NCBI GenBank assembly: GCA_964245075.1 | Contig: CAXTLC010000006.1 | Coordinates: forward strand, 21,581-85,580 | DNA length: 64,000 bases | Reading direction: 5' to 3' | Source of the DNA: LMUY01 sp964245075 | Lineage (GTDB): Bacteria; Pseudomonadota; Alphaproteobacteria; Acetobacterales; Acetobacteraceae | In this document: in pieces, positions 19,884 through 31,828 of the stretch | Layout of the letters: each line of letters opens with the position of its first letter | Numbering within the stretch: the stretch's first letter is position 1 | Made by a program: the position numbers and the translations under genes | The notes under the pieces: generated by a model | The model's input: only the letters and a program-made list of their open reading frames with translations | What the model was told of the DNA's origin: nothing | Database searches by the model: none

Positions 19884-20549
19884 TATCCGCCCACCACCGG
19901 ACGATCCTTCACCCGAGGACGAAGAGGAGCGCGGGCCGACACGGCGCTGCATCGTCAGCCGCGAGCATGGCGAACGGGCCCGCATGATCCGCTTCGTTGT
20001 CGGGCCGGGGCGAACGGTGGTCCCCGACCTGGCTGCAAGGCTGCCTGGACGCGGATTGTGGTTGAGCGCCCGGATCGATGTGGTAGAAAGCGCCATCAAA
20101 CGGGGCGCTTTCGCACGTGCTGCACGTGGCCCCGTCATCCTGCCACCTGATTTGGCGGCCTCCATCAGCGCCGGGCTGATCCGGCGGGTGACTGATCTGC
20201 TGGGGTTGGCGCGCCGCGCCGGACAGGCGGCGGGCGGCTTCGGCAAGGCGCGCGAGGCGCTGGTGCGGTCGAGGGTTGGGTTGGTGGTGCAGGCGTCCGA
20301 CGGAAGCGACGACGAATGCCGCCGGTTGCTGTCAGGGGCTGCGAACGTCCCGGTTGTGCGCCCGTTGCCGGCCGCCCGCCTGGGCGCGGTGTTCGGGCGT
20401 GACCATGTGGTGCATGTGGCAGTGATGCCGGGCCGGTTGGCCGAGGCTTTGGAAGTGGAGGCGTTCCGGCTGGCCGGCATGGCAGCTGGAAATGCGGTAA
20501 TGGACAGCCCGGCGCCGCAGCGCCGGGCGTCGAACGAACGGACGGGTGA

Positions 20550-23175
<2,626 letters not shown>

Positions 23176-23189
<14 letters not shown>

Positions 23190-23586
23190 GCGTAAGGGCG
23201 CCAAGCGCAAGGCGGCTGGCCCAACTCAGCGGCAGTTGCGGGTGGCGGAGGAGATCCGCCACCTGCTGTCCGCCATCTTCGCCCGCGGCGAGATCCGCGA
23301 CCCGGCGCTGGCCGAGGTGCCGGTGACGGTGACGGAGGTGCGGATCAGCCCGGACCTCAAGAACGCGACAGCCTTCGTCACTCGCCTCGGCCGGTCGGAC
23401 GTCGCGGCGCTGTTGCCGGCGTTGACGCGGGCCGCGCCGTTCCTGCGTGGCGAGCTGGCCCGGGCGATGCGGCTGCGCGTGGCACCGCAGATCAGCTTCC
23501 AGCCGGACGGAACGGTCGAGTATGCGATGCACGTGAGCGCCTTGTTGCGGCAGCCGGAGGTCGCGCGGGACCTGGAGGGCAAGTGA
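23176..23586 (+). CDS. rbfA: Ribosome-binding factor A
   Basis: RbfA (136 residues) assists late 30S maturation and cold adaptation. It has the KH-like fold: RQLRVAEEIRHLLSAIFARG at the start, then VTEVRISPDLKNATAFVT (family VTxVxvSxDLxxAxVyv), and a C-terminal half with LRVAPQISFQPDGTVEY. The ATG at 23176 lies inside the infB end, showing tight coupling. The position in the operon agrees with the assignment. Confidence 0.96.
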
Positions 23587-23678
23587 CGGACGGGTCGACG
23601 CCGCGAGAGGCATTCGATGCCGGGTTCGCGCACGTCGCAGCGTCCGCTTCCGTCCCTCCCGCCTGAAAGCGGCCTGCC

Positions 23679-24599
23679 ATGCGCCGACGCCGCGGCCGCC
23701 CGCTCGACGGGTGGCTCATCATCGACAAGCCGCCGGGCATGACCAGCACGGACGTGGTGAATCGCGTCCGCCGCGGGTTTGACGCGCAGAAAGCCGGACA
23801 CGGCGGCACCTTGGACCCGCTGGCCACCGGCGTGTTGCCGGTCGCGTTCGGCGCTGCCACCAAGACCGTGCCCTACGTCATGGACGGCACCAAGCTCTAC
23901 CACTTCACCCTCCGCTTCGGCGAAGCGCGCGACACGGACGATGCGGACGGGGCGGTGACCGCATCGTCCCCCGTCCGGCCCGGCGACGATGCGATCCATG
24001 CCGCCCTGCCCGCCTTGCGTGGGGACATCCTGCAAGTTCCTCCAGCCTACTCCGCCATCAAGGTCGCCGGCGAGCGGGCCTACGACATGGCGCGCGAGGG
24101 CCGCGCCCCGGCTCTGCCGCCGCGTGCCGCCCGGGTGGACCGGTTCGATCTGATCGAACGGCCGGACGCAGACACGGCCGTGTTCGCGGTGCAGTCGGGC
24201 AAGGGGGTGTACATGCGGTCCCTCGCCCGCGATCTCGCCATGGCGTGCGGCACGGTCGGGCATGTCGCGGCGTTGCGGCGGCTGCGGGTTGGCCCGTTCA
24301 CGGAGGCACAAGCGATTTCACTGGACAAATGCACGTGGGGAGAAGATAGCGATCCGGCTTCCCCGGACCTGCTGCTTCCGGTCGCGACCGCGCTGGCCGA
24401 CATCCCGGCGCTGGCCTTGACCGAGGCGGAGGCCTTCTTCCTGTCACGCGGCCAGGCCATCAGCCTGGTGGATCTGATGGGACGCATTCCACGGACGGCC
24501 GATCCTGAAGGCGGATTGGCCCGTGCCATGGCGGGGGCGCGCGTGATCGGCCTGTGCCGCCTTTCCGAAGGCATGCTCCGGCCGGAGCGTCTGCTTTAA
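23679..24599 (+). CDS. truB: tRNA pseudouridine(55) synthase
   Basis: TruB (306 residues) makes pseudouridine 55 in the T loop of tRNAs. DGWLIIDKPPGMTSTDVVN and KAGHGGTLDPLATGVL carry the catalytic Asp in the HGGTLDP motif. QVPPAYSAIKVAGERAYDMA and GVYMRSLARDLA are further conserved blocks. A C-terminal PUA-like extension follows. There is a 92-bp spacer after rbfA with no recognisable element. Confidence 0.97.
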   Translation: MRRRRGRPLDGWLIIDKPPGMTSTDVVNRVRRGFDAQKAGHGGTLDPLATGVLPVAFGAATKTVPYVMDGTKLYHFTLRFGEARDTDDADGAVTASSPVRPGDDAIHAALPALRGDILQVPPAYSAIKVAGERAYDMAREGRAPALPPRAARVDRFDLIERPDADTAVFAVQSGKGVYMRSLARDLAMACGTVGHVAALRRLRVGPFTEAQAISLDKCTWGEDSDPASPDLLLPVATALADIPALALTEAEAFFLSRGQAISLVDLMGRIPRTADPEGGLARAMAGARVIGLCRLSEGMLRPERLL

Positions 24600-24619
24600 C
24601 CCCCACCGGAGGATATCCG

Positions 24620-24889
24620 ATGTCGATCACAGCCGAGCGCCGCACGGTGCTGGTTTCCGACTACGCGACCGGCGCCGCCGACACGGGCAGCCCGGAAGTT
24701 CAGGTGGCGTTGCTGTCCGAACGGATCGGCAACTTGACCGAGCACCTCAAGACCCATTCCAAGGACTTCCACAGCCGCCGCGGCCTGCTGATGCTGGTTG
24801 GCCGCCGCCGGCGCCTGCTCGACTACCTGAAAAGGAAGGACCAGGCCCGCTACCAGACGCTGATCGGGCGCTTGCAGCTGCGCCGGTAA
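24620..24889 (+). CDS. rpsO: 30S ribosomal protein S15
   Basis: S15 (89 residues) binds the central domain of 16S rRNA. The conserved block DTGSPEVQVALLSERI is followed by LTEHLKTHSKDFHSRRGLLM and ending RRRLLDYLKRKD, RYQTLIGRLQLRR. The ATG at 24620 has a strong site (GGAGGA, 5-6 nt). It precedes pnp as in most bacteria. Confidence 0.98.
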   Translation: MSITAERRTVLVSDYATGAADTGSPEVQVALLSERIGNLTEHLKTHSKDFHSRRGLLMLVGRRRRLLDYLKRKDQARYQTLIGRLQLRR

Positions 24890-24902
24890 TCACGACGGCC
24901 CC

Positions 24903-24919
24903 GGCGTCATAGGGACGCC
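24903..24919 (+). promoter_or_regulatory. Hairpin in the rpsO-pnp spacer
   Basis: GGCGTC pairs with GACGCC around ATAGG, 14 nt after the rpsO stop. No T-run follows. A hairpin in this place could be an RNase III-type processing site, as in the well-studied autoregulated pnp leader of E. coli; that function is inference. Confidence 0.35.
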
Positions 24920-25073
24920 AGGGATACGCCGCGCCCGGTGCGAACGGCATCCGGCTTGCGACGGCGCTTTCGGCCACATGGTCGCGGCTCACCCCGCGCC
25001 GCCATGCCGCCCGAGACGCCGCACCCGCACCGGCCACCGCCCGCATCGCCCGCGCGATACGAGGAAGACGCGC

Positions 25074-27227
25074 ATGTTCAATCATTTCCGCAAAGAACTC
25101 GACTGGGGTGGACGCAAGCTGGTCCTGGAGACCGGCAAGGTCGCCCGTCAGGCAGATGGCGCCGTCATGGCAAGCTACGGCGACACCATCGTGCTGTGCA
25201 CCGCCGTCGGCATCAAGTCCGCCAAGCCTGGCCAGGACTTCTTTCCCTTGACGGTGAACTACCAGGAGAAAGCGTTCGCCGCCGGCAAGATCCCCGGCGG
25301 CTTCTTCAAGCGCGAAGGCCGCCCGTCCGAGAAGGAGACGCTGGTTTCCCGCCTGATTGACCGCCCGATCCGCCCGCTGTTCCCGCAGGGGTTCCGCAAC
25401 GAGGTGCAGGTGGTCGCCACCGTGCTCAGCCATGACATGGAGAACGATCCCGACATCGTCGCCCTGATCGGCTGCTCCGCGGCGCTCACCTTGTCCGGCA
25501 TTCCGTTCTTCGGCCCGGTCGTCGCCGCCCGCGTCGGCTTCATCGAGGGCGCCTACGTGCTGAACCCGACTCTCGAGCAGATGAAGAACTTCAAGCTCGA
25601 CCTGGTCGTCGCCGGCACCGCCGAAGGCGTGCTGATGGTGGAGAGCGAGGCTCACGAGTTGTCCGAGGACGTGATGCTCGGCGCCGTCGAGTTCGGCCAC
25701 GCGCAGTTCCAGCCGGTGATCCAGGCGATCATCGACCTGGCGGAGCACGCGGCGAAGGAGCCGTGGACCTTGCCAGGAACGGCGCCGGAAGCTGCCTCGC
25801 TCAAGACGCGCATCGAGGACCTGGCCCGTACCCCGATTGCGGAAGCCTACCAAGAACGCGTCAAGCAGGTCCGCCAGGACAAGGTTTCAACCGCCAAGAA
25901 GGCGGTCGTCGCCAAGTTGGCCGAGGAAGGGCTGGACGCCGAAGCGGCGAAGCGCCTGCTGAAGGACCTGGAAGCCGATATCGTGCGCAATGCCATCCTC
26001 GACACGGGCATGCGCATCGACGGGCGCGACACCAAGACGGTCCGCCCCATCGTCGCCGAGGTCGGCATCCTGCCGCGCGCCCACGGCTCCGCCCTGTTCA
26101 CGCGCGGCGAAACGCAGGCGCTCTGCGTCGCCACGCTTGGCACCGGGCAGGACGAGCAGATCATCGACCAGCTCGAGGGCGAAAGCCGCTCCCACTTCAT
26201 GCTGCACTACAATTTCCCTCCCTACTCCGTCGGTGAGGCAGGGCGCATGGGCAGCCCGGGCCGCCGCGAGATCGGCCACGGCAAGCTGGCCTTCCGCGCC
26301 ATCCGTCCGTTGTTGCCGGCCAAGGCGGACTTCCCGTACACGCTGCGGGTGGTGAGCGAGATCACGGAAAGCAACGGCTCGTCCTCGATGGCGACGGTGT
26401 GCGGCAGTTCGCTGTCGCTGATGGACGCCGGCGTGCCGTTGAAGCGCCCGGTGGCCGGGATCGCCATGGGGCTGATCAAGGAAGACCGCGGCTTCGCCGT
26501 CTTGTCGGACATCCTGGGTGACGAGGACCATCTCGGCGACATGGACTTCAAGGTGGCCGGCACGGAACAGGGCATCACCAGCCTGCAGATGGACATCAAG
26601 ATCACGTCCATCACGTTCGAGATCATGAAGACCGCCCTGGAGCAGGCGCGCGAGGGGCGGCTGCACATCCTCGGCGAGATGGCCAGAGGCCTGTCCGGCG
26701 CCCGCGGCCAAGTCGCCGCGACCGCGCCGCGCATCACCACCATCACGGTGCCCAAGGAGAAGATCCGCGAGGTGATCGGCACTGGAGGCAAGGTCATCCG
26801 CGAGATCGTCGAGCAGACCGGCTGCAAGATCGACATCGAGGATGACGGCACCATCAAGATCGCCGCCACCACCGAGGAGGCGAGCCAGGCCGCCATCGAC
26901 CGCATCCGCGGCATCGTGGCGGAGCCGGAGGTGGGCGTGATCTACAATGGCAAGGTAGTGAAAACAGCCGAGTTCGGCGCGTTCGTGAACTTCCTCGGCA
27001 GCCGTGATGGGTTGGTCCACATCAGCGAGCTGGCCCAAGGCCGGGTCGCCAAGACCACCGACGTGGTCGCCCAAGGCGACGCGGTGAAGGTCAAGGTCCT
27101 GGGCTTCGATGACCGCGGCAAGGTGAAGCTGTCCATGCGGGTGGTGGACCAAGCCACGGGCGAGGACATCGGCGAAAAAGTGGGCGCGAAAGGCGGCGGC
27201 CGGCCTCGCGAGGCTGACGCAGCCTAA
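25074..27227 (+). CDS. pnp: Polynucleotide phosphorylase
   Basis: PNPase (717 residues) degrades RNA 3'-5' using phosphate and is a core part of the degradosome. Two RNase PH domains (about residues 12-145 and 310-445; RPIRPLFPQGFRNE in the first) flank a helical domain. The second contains MGSPGRREIGHG and SNGSSSMATVCG. KH (IREVIGTGGKVIREI) and S1 (GAFVNFLGSRDGLVHISEL) domains follow. I chose the ATG at 25074, with GAGGAAG upstream, before the conserved FRKELDWGGRKL. Confidence 0.98.
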   Translation: MFNHFRKELDWGGRKLVLETGKVARQADGAVMASYGDTIVLCTAVGIKSAKPGQDFFPLTVNYQEKAFAAGKIPGGFFKREGRPSEKETLVSRLIDRPIRPLFPQGFRNEVQVVATVLSHDMENDPDIVALIGCSAALTLSGIPFFGPVVAARVGFIEGAYVLNPTLEQMKNFKLDLVVAGTAEGVLMVESEAHELSEDVMLGAVEFGHAQFQPVIQAIIDLAEHAAKEPWTLPGTAPEAASLKTRIEDLARTPIAEAYQERVKQVRQDKVSTAKKAVVAKLAEEGLDAEAAKRLLKDLEADIVRNAILDTGMRIDGRDTKTVRPIVAEVGILPRAHGSALFTRGETQALCVATLGTGQDEQIIDQLEGESRSHFMLHYNFPPYSVGEAGRMGSPGRREIGHGKLAFRAIRPLLPAKADFPYTLRVVSEITESNGSSSMATVCGSSLSLMDAGVPLKRPVAGIAMGLIKEDRGFAVLSDILGDEDHLGDMDFKVAGTEQGITSLQMDIKITSITFEIMKTALEQAREGRLHILGEMARGLSGARGQVAATAPRITTITVPKEKIREVIGTGGKVIREIVEQTGCKIDIEDDGTIKIAATTEEASQAAIDRIRGIVAEPEVGVIYNGKVVKTAEFGAFVNFLGSRDGLVHISELAQGRVAKTTDVVAQGDAVKVKVLGFDDRGKVKLSMRVVDQATGEDIGEKVGAKGGGRPREADAA

Positions 27228-27346
27228 CGCCGAGAGGTGCAGCTATGGGGTGACGATTCGTGGTGAAGGCGACATCGTCCCCCTAGCATCCGCTGGCTTA
27301 TCGCGACATATTGCCGAATGTTTCAATCCAAGAAAGCAGCGCGGCT

Positions 27347-28759
27347 ATGAAGGCGATCAACGCGGTCCGCATGGGCGGGGTGGATGTCCTGCCGCTCGTT
27401 GAAGGCGGCAAGGGCGTGGCGGTGTCCACCGGCGTGTCGTCCGGCCACTGGGCACAGGCAGGAGGAACCGGCACGTTCAGCGCCGTCAACGCCGACAGCT
27501 ACGGCGCGGATGGCCACCTCGTGCCGCAGATCTACCACGGCCGTACCCGGCGGGAGCGCCACGAGGAGCTCATCAACTTCGCCGTCCAGGGCGGCATCGC
27601 GCAGGCGCAGCAGGCCCATGAGCTGTCGGGCGGCCAGGGGCGCATCCACGCGAACATCCTGTGGGAGATGGGCGGCGCCGAGCGGGTCATCACCGGCGTG
27701 CTCGAAGGCGCGCGGGGATTGATCCACGGGCTGACGTGCGGCGCCGGAATGCCCTACCGCCTCAGTGACATCGCGGCCCGGTTCGGCGTGCATTACTATC
27801 CGATCGTGTCCTCCGCCCGCGCGTTCAACGCGTTGTGGAAGCGTGCCTATTCCAAGGCTGCGTCCCTGCTCGGCGGCGTGGTGTACGAGGACCCCTGGCT
27901 CGCCGGCGGCCACAACGGCCTGTCCAACGGCGAAGAGCCGGACCATCGTGAGGACCCGTTCCCCCGCGTGCTGGCGCTTCGCACGCTGATGCGCTCGTTC
28001 GGCTTGGGCGACACCCCCATCATCATGGCGGGCGGCGTCTGGTGGCTGGAGGAGTGGGAGGATTGGATCGACAACCCGGATCTGGGGCCGATCGCCTTCC
28101 AGTTCGGCACCCGGCCTTTGCTCACTCGGGAAAGCCCGATTGGGGATGCGTGGAAGCAGCGCTTGCTGACGCTGAAGGAAGGCGACGTCTTCCTCAACAA
28201 GTTCAGCCCGACCGGTTTCTACTCGTCGGCCGTCAACAACTCCTACATCCAGGAACTTCGGGAGCGGAGCGACCATCAGGTCGCCTACACGATGGAGCCG
28301 ATGGGCGAGCACACCGCCCCGTTCGGCGTCGGCCCGCGGCAGCGCATCGTGTACCTGACCCCCATGGACCTCGGCCGGGCTGAGCGTTGGGTTTGCGCGG
28401 GCTTCACCGAGGCGTTGCGTACGCCGGACAGCACCCTGGTCTTCGTCAGCCGCGAGAAAACGGCTGAGATCCTGGAAGACCAGACGAACTGCATGGGCTG
28501 CCTCAGCCAGTGCCGCTTCTCGAACTGGTCGCAGCACGGGCCGGATTACAGCAACGGCAAGAAGGCCGACCCACGGAGCTTCTGCATCCAGAAGACGCTT
28601 CAGGCGGTGCGCGATGACCGCGGCGACCCGGCGACGCTGGACAGCAACCTGATGTTCAGCGGCCACAATGCCTACCGCTTCGCGTCGGACCCGTTCTATT
28701 CCAACGGCTTCATCCCGACAGTGAAGCAGCTGGTGGAGCGCATCCTCACCGGCCGGTAG
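27347..28759 (+). CDS. Nitronate monooxygenase-like flavin oxidoreductase with a Cys cluster
   Basis: The 470-residue protein has the TIM-barrel pattern of nitronate monooxygenases (2-nitropropane dioxygenase family): GVDVLPLVEGGKGVAVSTG, the His-containing AGGHNGLSN, TPIIMAGGVWW and GPIAFQFGTRPLLT, which would bind FMN. It is longer than usual (about 330-380), with an added C-terminal region. There CMGCLSQC (C-x2-C-x3-C) and later DPRSFC could bind a metal or iron-sulfur cluster. It lies 22 bp before selB and may share its transcript. Substrate unknown. Confidence 0.78.
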   Translation: MKAINAVRMGGVDVLPLVEGGKGVAVSTGVSSGHWAQAGGTGTFSAVNADSYGADGHLVPQIYHGRTRRERHEELINFAVQGGIAQAQQAHELSGGQGRIHANILWEMGGAERVITGVLEGARGLIHGLTCGAGMPYRLSDIAARFGVHYYPIVSSARAFNALWKRAYSKAASLLGGVVYEDPWLAGGHNGLSNGEEPDHREDPFPRVLALRTLMRSFGLGDTPIIMAGGVWWLEEWEDWIDNPDLGPIAFQFGTRPLLTRESPIGDAWKQRLLTLKEGDVFLNKFSPTGFYSSAVNNSYIQELRERSDHQVAYTMEPMGEHTAPFGVGPRQRIVYLTPMDLGRAERWVCAGFTEALRTPDSTLVFVSREKTAEILEDQTNCMGCLSQCRFSNWSQHGPDYSNGKKADPRSFCIQKTLQAVRDDRGDPATLDSNLMFSGHNAYRFASDPFYSNGFIPTVKQLVERILTGR

Positions 28760-28781
28760 AACGCTGCCGCATAGAGGCCGC

Positions 28782-30686
28782 GTGGGTACGACCGCCGACA
28801 CCTGCCCCCCTCCGAGCGGACGTTTGCTGCTGGGCGTGATCGGTCACGTTGATCACGGCAAGACTGCCCTGGTTCGAGCCTTGACCGGCATGGAGACCGA
28901 TCGCCTGGAAGAGGAGCAGCGGCGGGGCATCTCCATCGCGCTCGGCTTCGCCCATCTGCTGGCGCCCGGCGCCGTCGTGGACTTGATCGACATGCCGGGG
29001 CACGAGCGCTTCGTGCGCACGATGATCTCGGGTGCCACGGGCGTAAGCGGCGTGCTGCTGGCGGTGGCGGCCAACGAGGGCATCCAGCCGCAAACCGTTG
29101 AGCACGTCGACGTTGCTGCGTTGCTCGGCATCAAGCGCGCGATCATCGCGGTGACCAAGGCGGACCTTGTCGGCCCGGAGCAGGCTGCGGCGGCCGGACG
29201 CGCCGCGATGGCGCTTGCCGCTGCCTCCGGCCTGGAAGCCGGGCCTCCCATCGCCACGTCGGCCGTCACCGGGGCTGGCCTCGACGCCTTGCGCGCGGCG
29301 ATCGGGGCCGTCGCGACCATCGATGCGACGCCCGAGGAGGACGGCTTCCCTTACCTTCCCATCGACCGCGTCTTCAGCGTCGCAGGGCATGGCACCGTCG
29401 TCACCGGCACGTTGCGTCACGGTGGCCTGGCAGCCGGCGACGAACTCGCCTTGCTGCCATCGGGCGGGGCAGTACGGGTGCGCAGCCTCCAGGTGCATGG
29501 GCAGCGGGTGGACCGGGCGCTGCCGGGCCAGCGCGTGGCGGCGAACATGCGCGGGGCCGGGCTGGACGGGCTCGGCCGCGGCACCGCCTTGTGCACGCCT
29601 GGACTGCTCACCGCCGCATCCTGGCTGTCGGTGCAGATGCGGTCCGTCGCTGGTGCGCCGAACCTGCGGACCGGCGTCTCCTTGCGGCTGCTGTTCGGCA
29701 CGGAGGAGGTGGACGCCCGCCTGCGCCTGCTCGACCGCGACGTGCTGCAACCAGGCGGAACGGCGCTCGCGCAACTGCACTGCCGCACCCCGGTCGCCGT
29801 GCCGGCGCGGGAAGCGTTCATCGTGCGCCTCCCCTCCCCCGCCTTGACCGTCGGCGGCGGCCGGGTGCTCGACCCGGATACCGTGCGGCAGCGCCGCCAT
29901 GCCGCCGCCCCTCTCGGCTGGTTGGCGGCGCTCGCTGCCGCCGTCCCGTCCGTGATCGTGCGGCACGGGGTGCAGGAAGCCGGGCAGGCTGGCACCACGC
30001 TCGCCAAACTGGCGCGCCGCGCCGGAGTGGCGCCCGCCCGTGCCGCTTCGTTGCTGGCAGGCCAACCCGCCGTGCTGTCCCGCGCCGGGGACGTGATGGC
30101 CGAGGACGCGGTGGCGGACGTGGCGGGCCGGTTGCCCGGCCTGCTCGCCCCCTATCCGGATGGCGCGTCCCGGGAAGCGCTCACCCGCCTGCTGCCCGGT
30201 GTGGGGGCATCCGTGCTGGAGCACGCGGCGGAGCGCCTCGTCGCCTCCGGCACGCTATGGAGGGACCGCGGATTGCTCCGGCTGCGCCAACTGGCGCGGG
30301 AGCGCTCGCAGGCGCAGGAGGAGGACGCAGCGGCAGGACGGCTGGCCGAGGCGCTGCGCTTGGGCGGGTTGACGCCGCCCGATCCGGCCTCCCTGGCACC
30401 GGATGTCCGCTCCCGCCGGCTGCTGGATCGGCTGGTGCGGCAGGGCACGGTGGTGCGCACGACGGACCGGGTGCAGAAGCGGGACATCCTGTTTCACCGG
30501 GATGCCGTGGAGTCCGCGCGTCGCCGGCTGACCCCTTTGCTGGGGGGGCCAGGGCTGCTGGTGAAGGAGGCGGGCGAGGCGCTCGGCATATCCCGCAAAT
30601 TCAGCGTGCCGCTGCTGGAGCATCTCGACGCCATCCAGTTCACCCGGCGCGTTGCCGACCGCCGGGTGCTTGCGCAACGCGACTGA
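28782..30686 (+). CDS. selB: Selenocysteine-specific elongation factor
   Basis: SelB (634 residues) delivers Sec-tRNA to UGA codons that are followed by a SECIS hairpin. The G domain starts with GVIGHVDHGKTALVRALTGM (G1 around residues 20-28), then DMPGHERFVRTMI and TKADL. EF-Tu-like domains II and III follow, and the C-terminal third holds winged-helix repeats that bind the SECIS RNA. The start is GTG. The tRNA-Sec gene follows 21 bp later, and a formate dehydrogenase with an in-frame UGA lies on the opposite strand, which explains the need for SelB. Confidence 0.97.
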   Translation: MGTTADTCPPPSGRLLLGVIGHVDHGKTALVRALTGMETDRLEEEQRRGISIALGFAHLLAPGAVVDLIDMPGHERFVRTMISGATGVSGVLLAVAANEGIQPQTVEHVDVAALLGIKRAIIAVTKADLVGPEQAAAAGRAAMALAAASGLEAGPPIATSAVTGAGLDALRAAIGAVATIDATPEEDGFPYLPIDRVFSVAGHGTVVTGTLRHGGLAAGDELALLPSGGAVRVRSLQVHGQRVDRALPGQRVAANMRGAGLDGLGRGTALCTPGLLTAASWLSVQMRSVAGAPNLRTGVSLRLLFGTEEVDARLRLLDRDVLQPGGTALAQLHCRTPVAVPAREAFIVRLPSPALTVGGGRVLDPDTVRQRRHAAAPLGWLAALAAAVPSVIVRHGVQEAGQAGTTLAKLARRAGVAPARAASLLAGQPAVLSRAGDVMAEDAVADVAGRLPGLLAPYPDGASREALTRLLPGVGASVLEHAAERLVASGTLWRDRGLLRLRQLARERSQAQEEDAAAGRLAEALRLGGLTPPDPASLAPDVRSRRLLDRLVRQGTVVRTTDRVQKRDILFHRDAVESARRRLTPLLGGPGLLVKEAGEALGISRKFSVPLLEHLDAIQFTRRVADRRVLAQRD

Positions 30687-30707
30687 GCAGCCGGCGTTGT
30701 CCGCCAT

Positions 30708-30800
30708 GGAGGCGATTGGGGTCTGGTGGCCCTCCTGGTCTTCAAAACCAGCGGCCCGCCAAAAGCGGGCGGTGGGTTCGATTCCCATCCGCCTCCGCCA
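30708..30800 (+). tRNA. selC: tRNA-Sec (anticodon TCA)
   Basis: The 93-nt gene has an extended acceptor arm, the anticodon arm CTGGT/ACCAG around CTTCAAA giving TCA, and a long variable arm formed by GCCCGC/GCGGGC. The T arm is GTGGG/CCCAT around TTCGATT, and CCA is encoded. These are hallmarks of selenocysteine tRNA. The eighth acceptor pair is A-C rather than a Watson-Crick pair. It sits directly after selB. Confidence 0.96.
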
Positions 30801-30814
30801 GCCATGCTCCACCC

Positions 30815-31828
30815 TTACGCCTTGGGCAGGTTCTCCGGCTGCGAGAACCGGAAGCTGATCTCCGGATGGGAGGCAGACACGTCTCCCACGCCCATGATCG
30901 ACACGCGGAACAGCAAGCTGCCCGCCAAGGCCAGCAGCGATGCGACGTCAGACACCGTGCCGGGCCGGCCGCGGCCGAACGCCAAGGAAAGCGCCTGCAA
31001 CCCAAGCGGCAGCGCGTTGCCAAGCTGGGTCGCGCCGACCTTCTCCACCCGGCCCCATTCGCTGTCCATGGCCGCTGCCACGCCGCGGCGCTCGTAGATG
31101 CCGTGCGTCGCCATCGTCGCCGCGAGCTCGGCGGAAAGCGCCGCGAGCGCCAGCGTGTCCAGCTTGCGCCGGCGGTGGCCGGAATGTTCCAGCAGCGACA
31201 GCGCGGACGCGCCGGCGGCGATGGAGGAGGCTGCGAACCGCAACGCCAGTGTGCGGGGCGCTGCCGCCCACAGAGGCGTGCTGGTGGCCGAGAGCAGCGA
31301 AGCTGTGTAGGTCGCAAGCCCGGCGCCGGCCAGCGCCGCGGGAACCTGCATGACTCGCGACGCCGGGCGCATCCAGCGCAGCCCGCGCACCCGGTCCGAC
31401 AGAAACTGCATCGCCGCGTTGCCCCCCGCGAACGCGGTGAAGCCCATCAGGACCCAGGTGCCGATCGACATCGGCGAGGTGCGCTTGGCGATCCGCAGCA
31501 TGTTGTAGAACCGCTTGGGCGTGTGGAGGTCCCAGACCAGCAGCGCCGAGCCGATCACCGGCGCCAGCAAGGACAGGTAGCGCCCGCGCCGCACCGTGTC
31601 GGCTGCCTTCGGCCCTTCCGCCAGGTCCACGATCGTCGAGATCAGCGCCGACGAGCCAGACAGCCCGGCGAGGAAGATGTAGCCGCCCACCACCCAGTTC
31701 TCGAACGGCGCTTCCTTGAGCTGCGAGCGGCCGTAGTACGTCGGCCCGTCCCAGCCCTTCCGCTTGACCGTGTCGTGCGCGTCCCGCGGGGTGATCGCCG
31801 GCTCGTCGGGCGGCTGCATGCCCGGCAT
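30815..31828 (-). CDS. NrfD-like membrane subunit of formate dehydrogenase
   Basis: The 337-residue integral membrane protein has about eight to nine hydrophobic segments of the NrfD/PsrC pattern. PFENWVVGGYIFLAGLSGSSAL opens the membrane part and ALLVWDLHTPKRFYNMLRI lies on a loop typical of the family. It would pass electrons from the iron-sulfur subunit to quinone. Its start overlaps the beta-subunit stop by one base (TGATG). It is the last gene of the formate dehydrogenase operon, ending 14 bp from the convergent tRNA-Sec gene. Confidence 0.85.
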   Translation of the reverse strand: MPGMQPPDEPAITPRDAHDTVKRKGWDGPTYYGRSQLKEAPFENWVVGGYIFLAGLSGSSALISTIVDLAEGPKAADTVRRGRYLSLLAPVIGSALLVWDLHTPKRFYNMLRIAKRTSPMSIGTWVLMGFTAFAGGNAAMQFLSDRVRGLRWMRPASRVMQVPAALAGAGLATYTASLLSATSTPLWAAAPRTLALRFAASSIAAGASALSLLEHSGHRRRKLDTLALAALSAELAATMATHGIYERRGVAAAMDSEWGRVEKVGATQLGNALPLGLQALSLAFGRGRPGTVSDVASLLALAGSLLFRVSIMGVGDVSASHPEISFRFSQPENLPKA

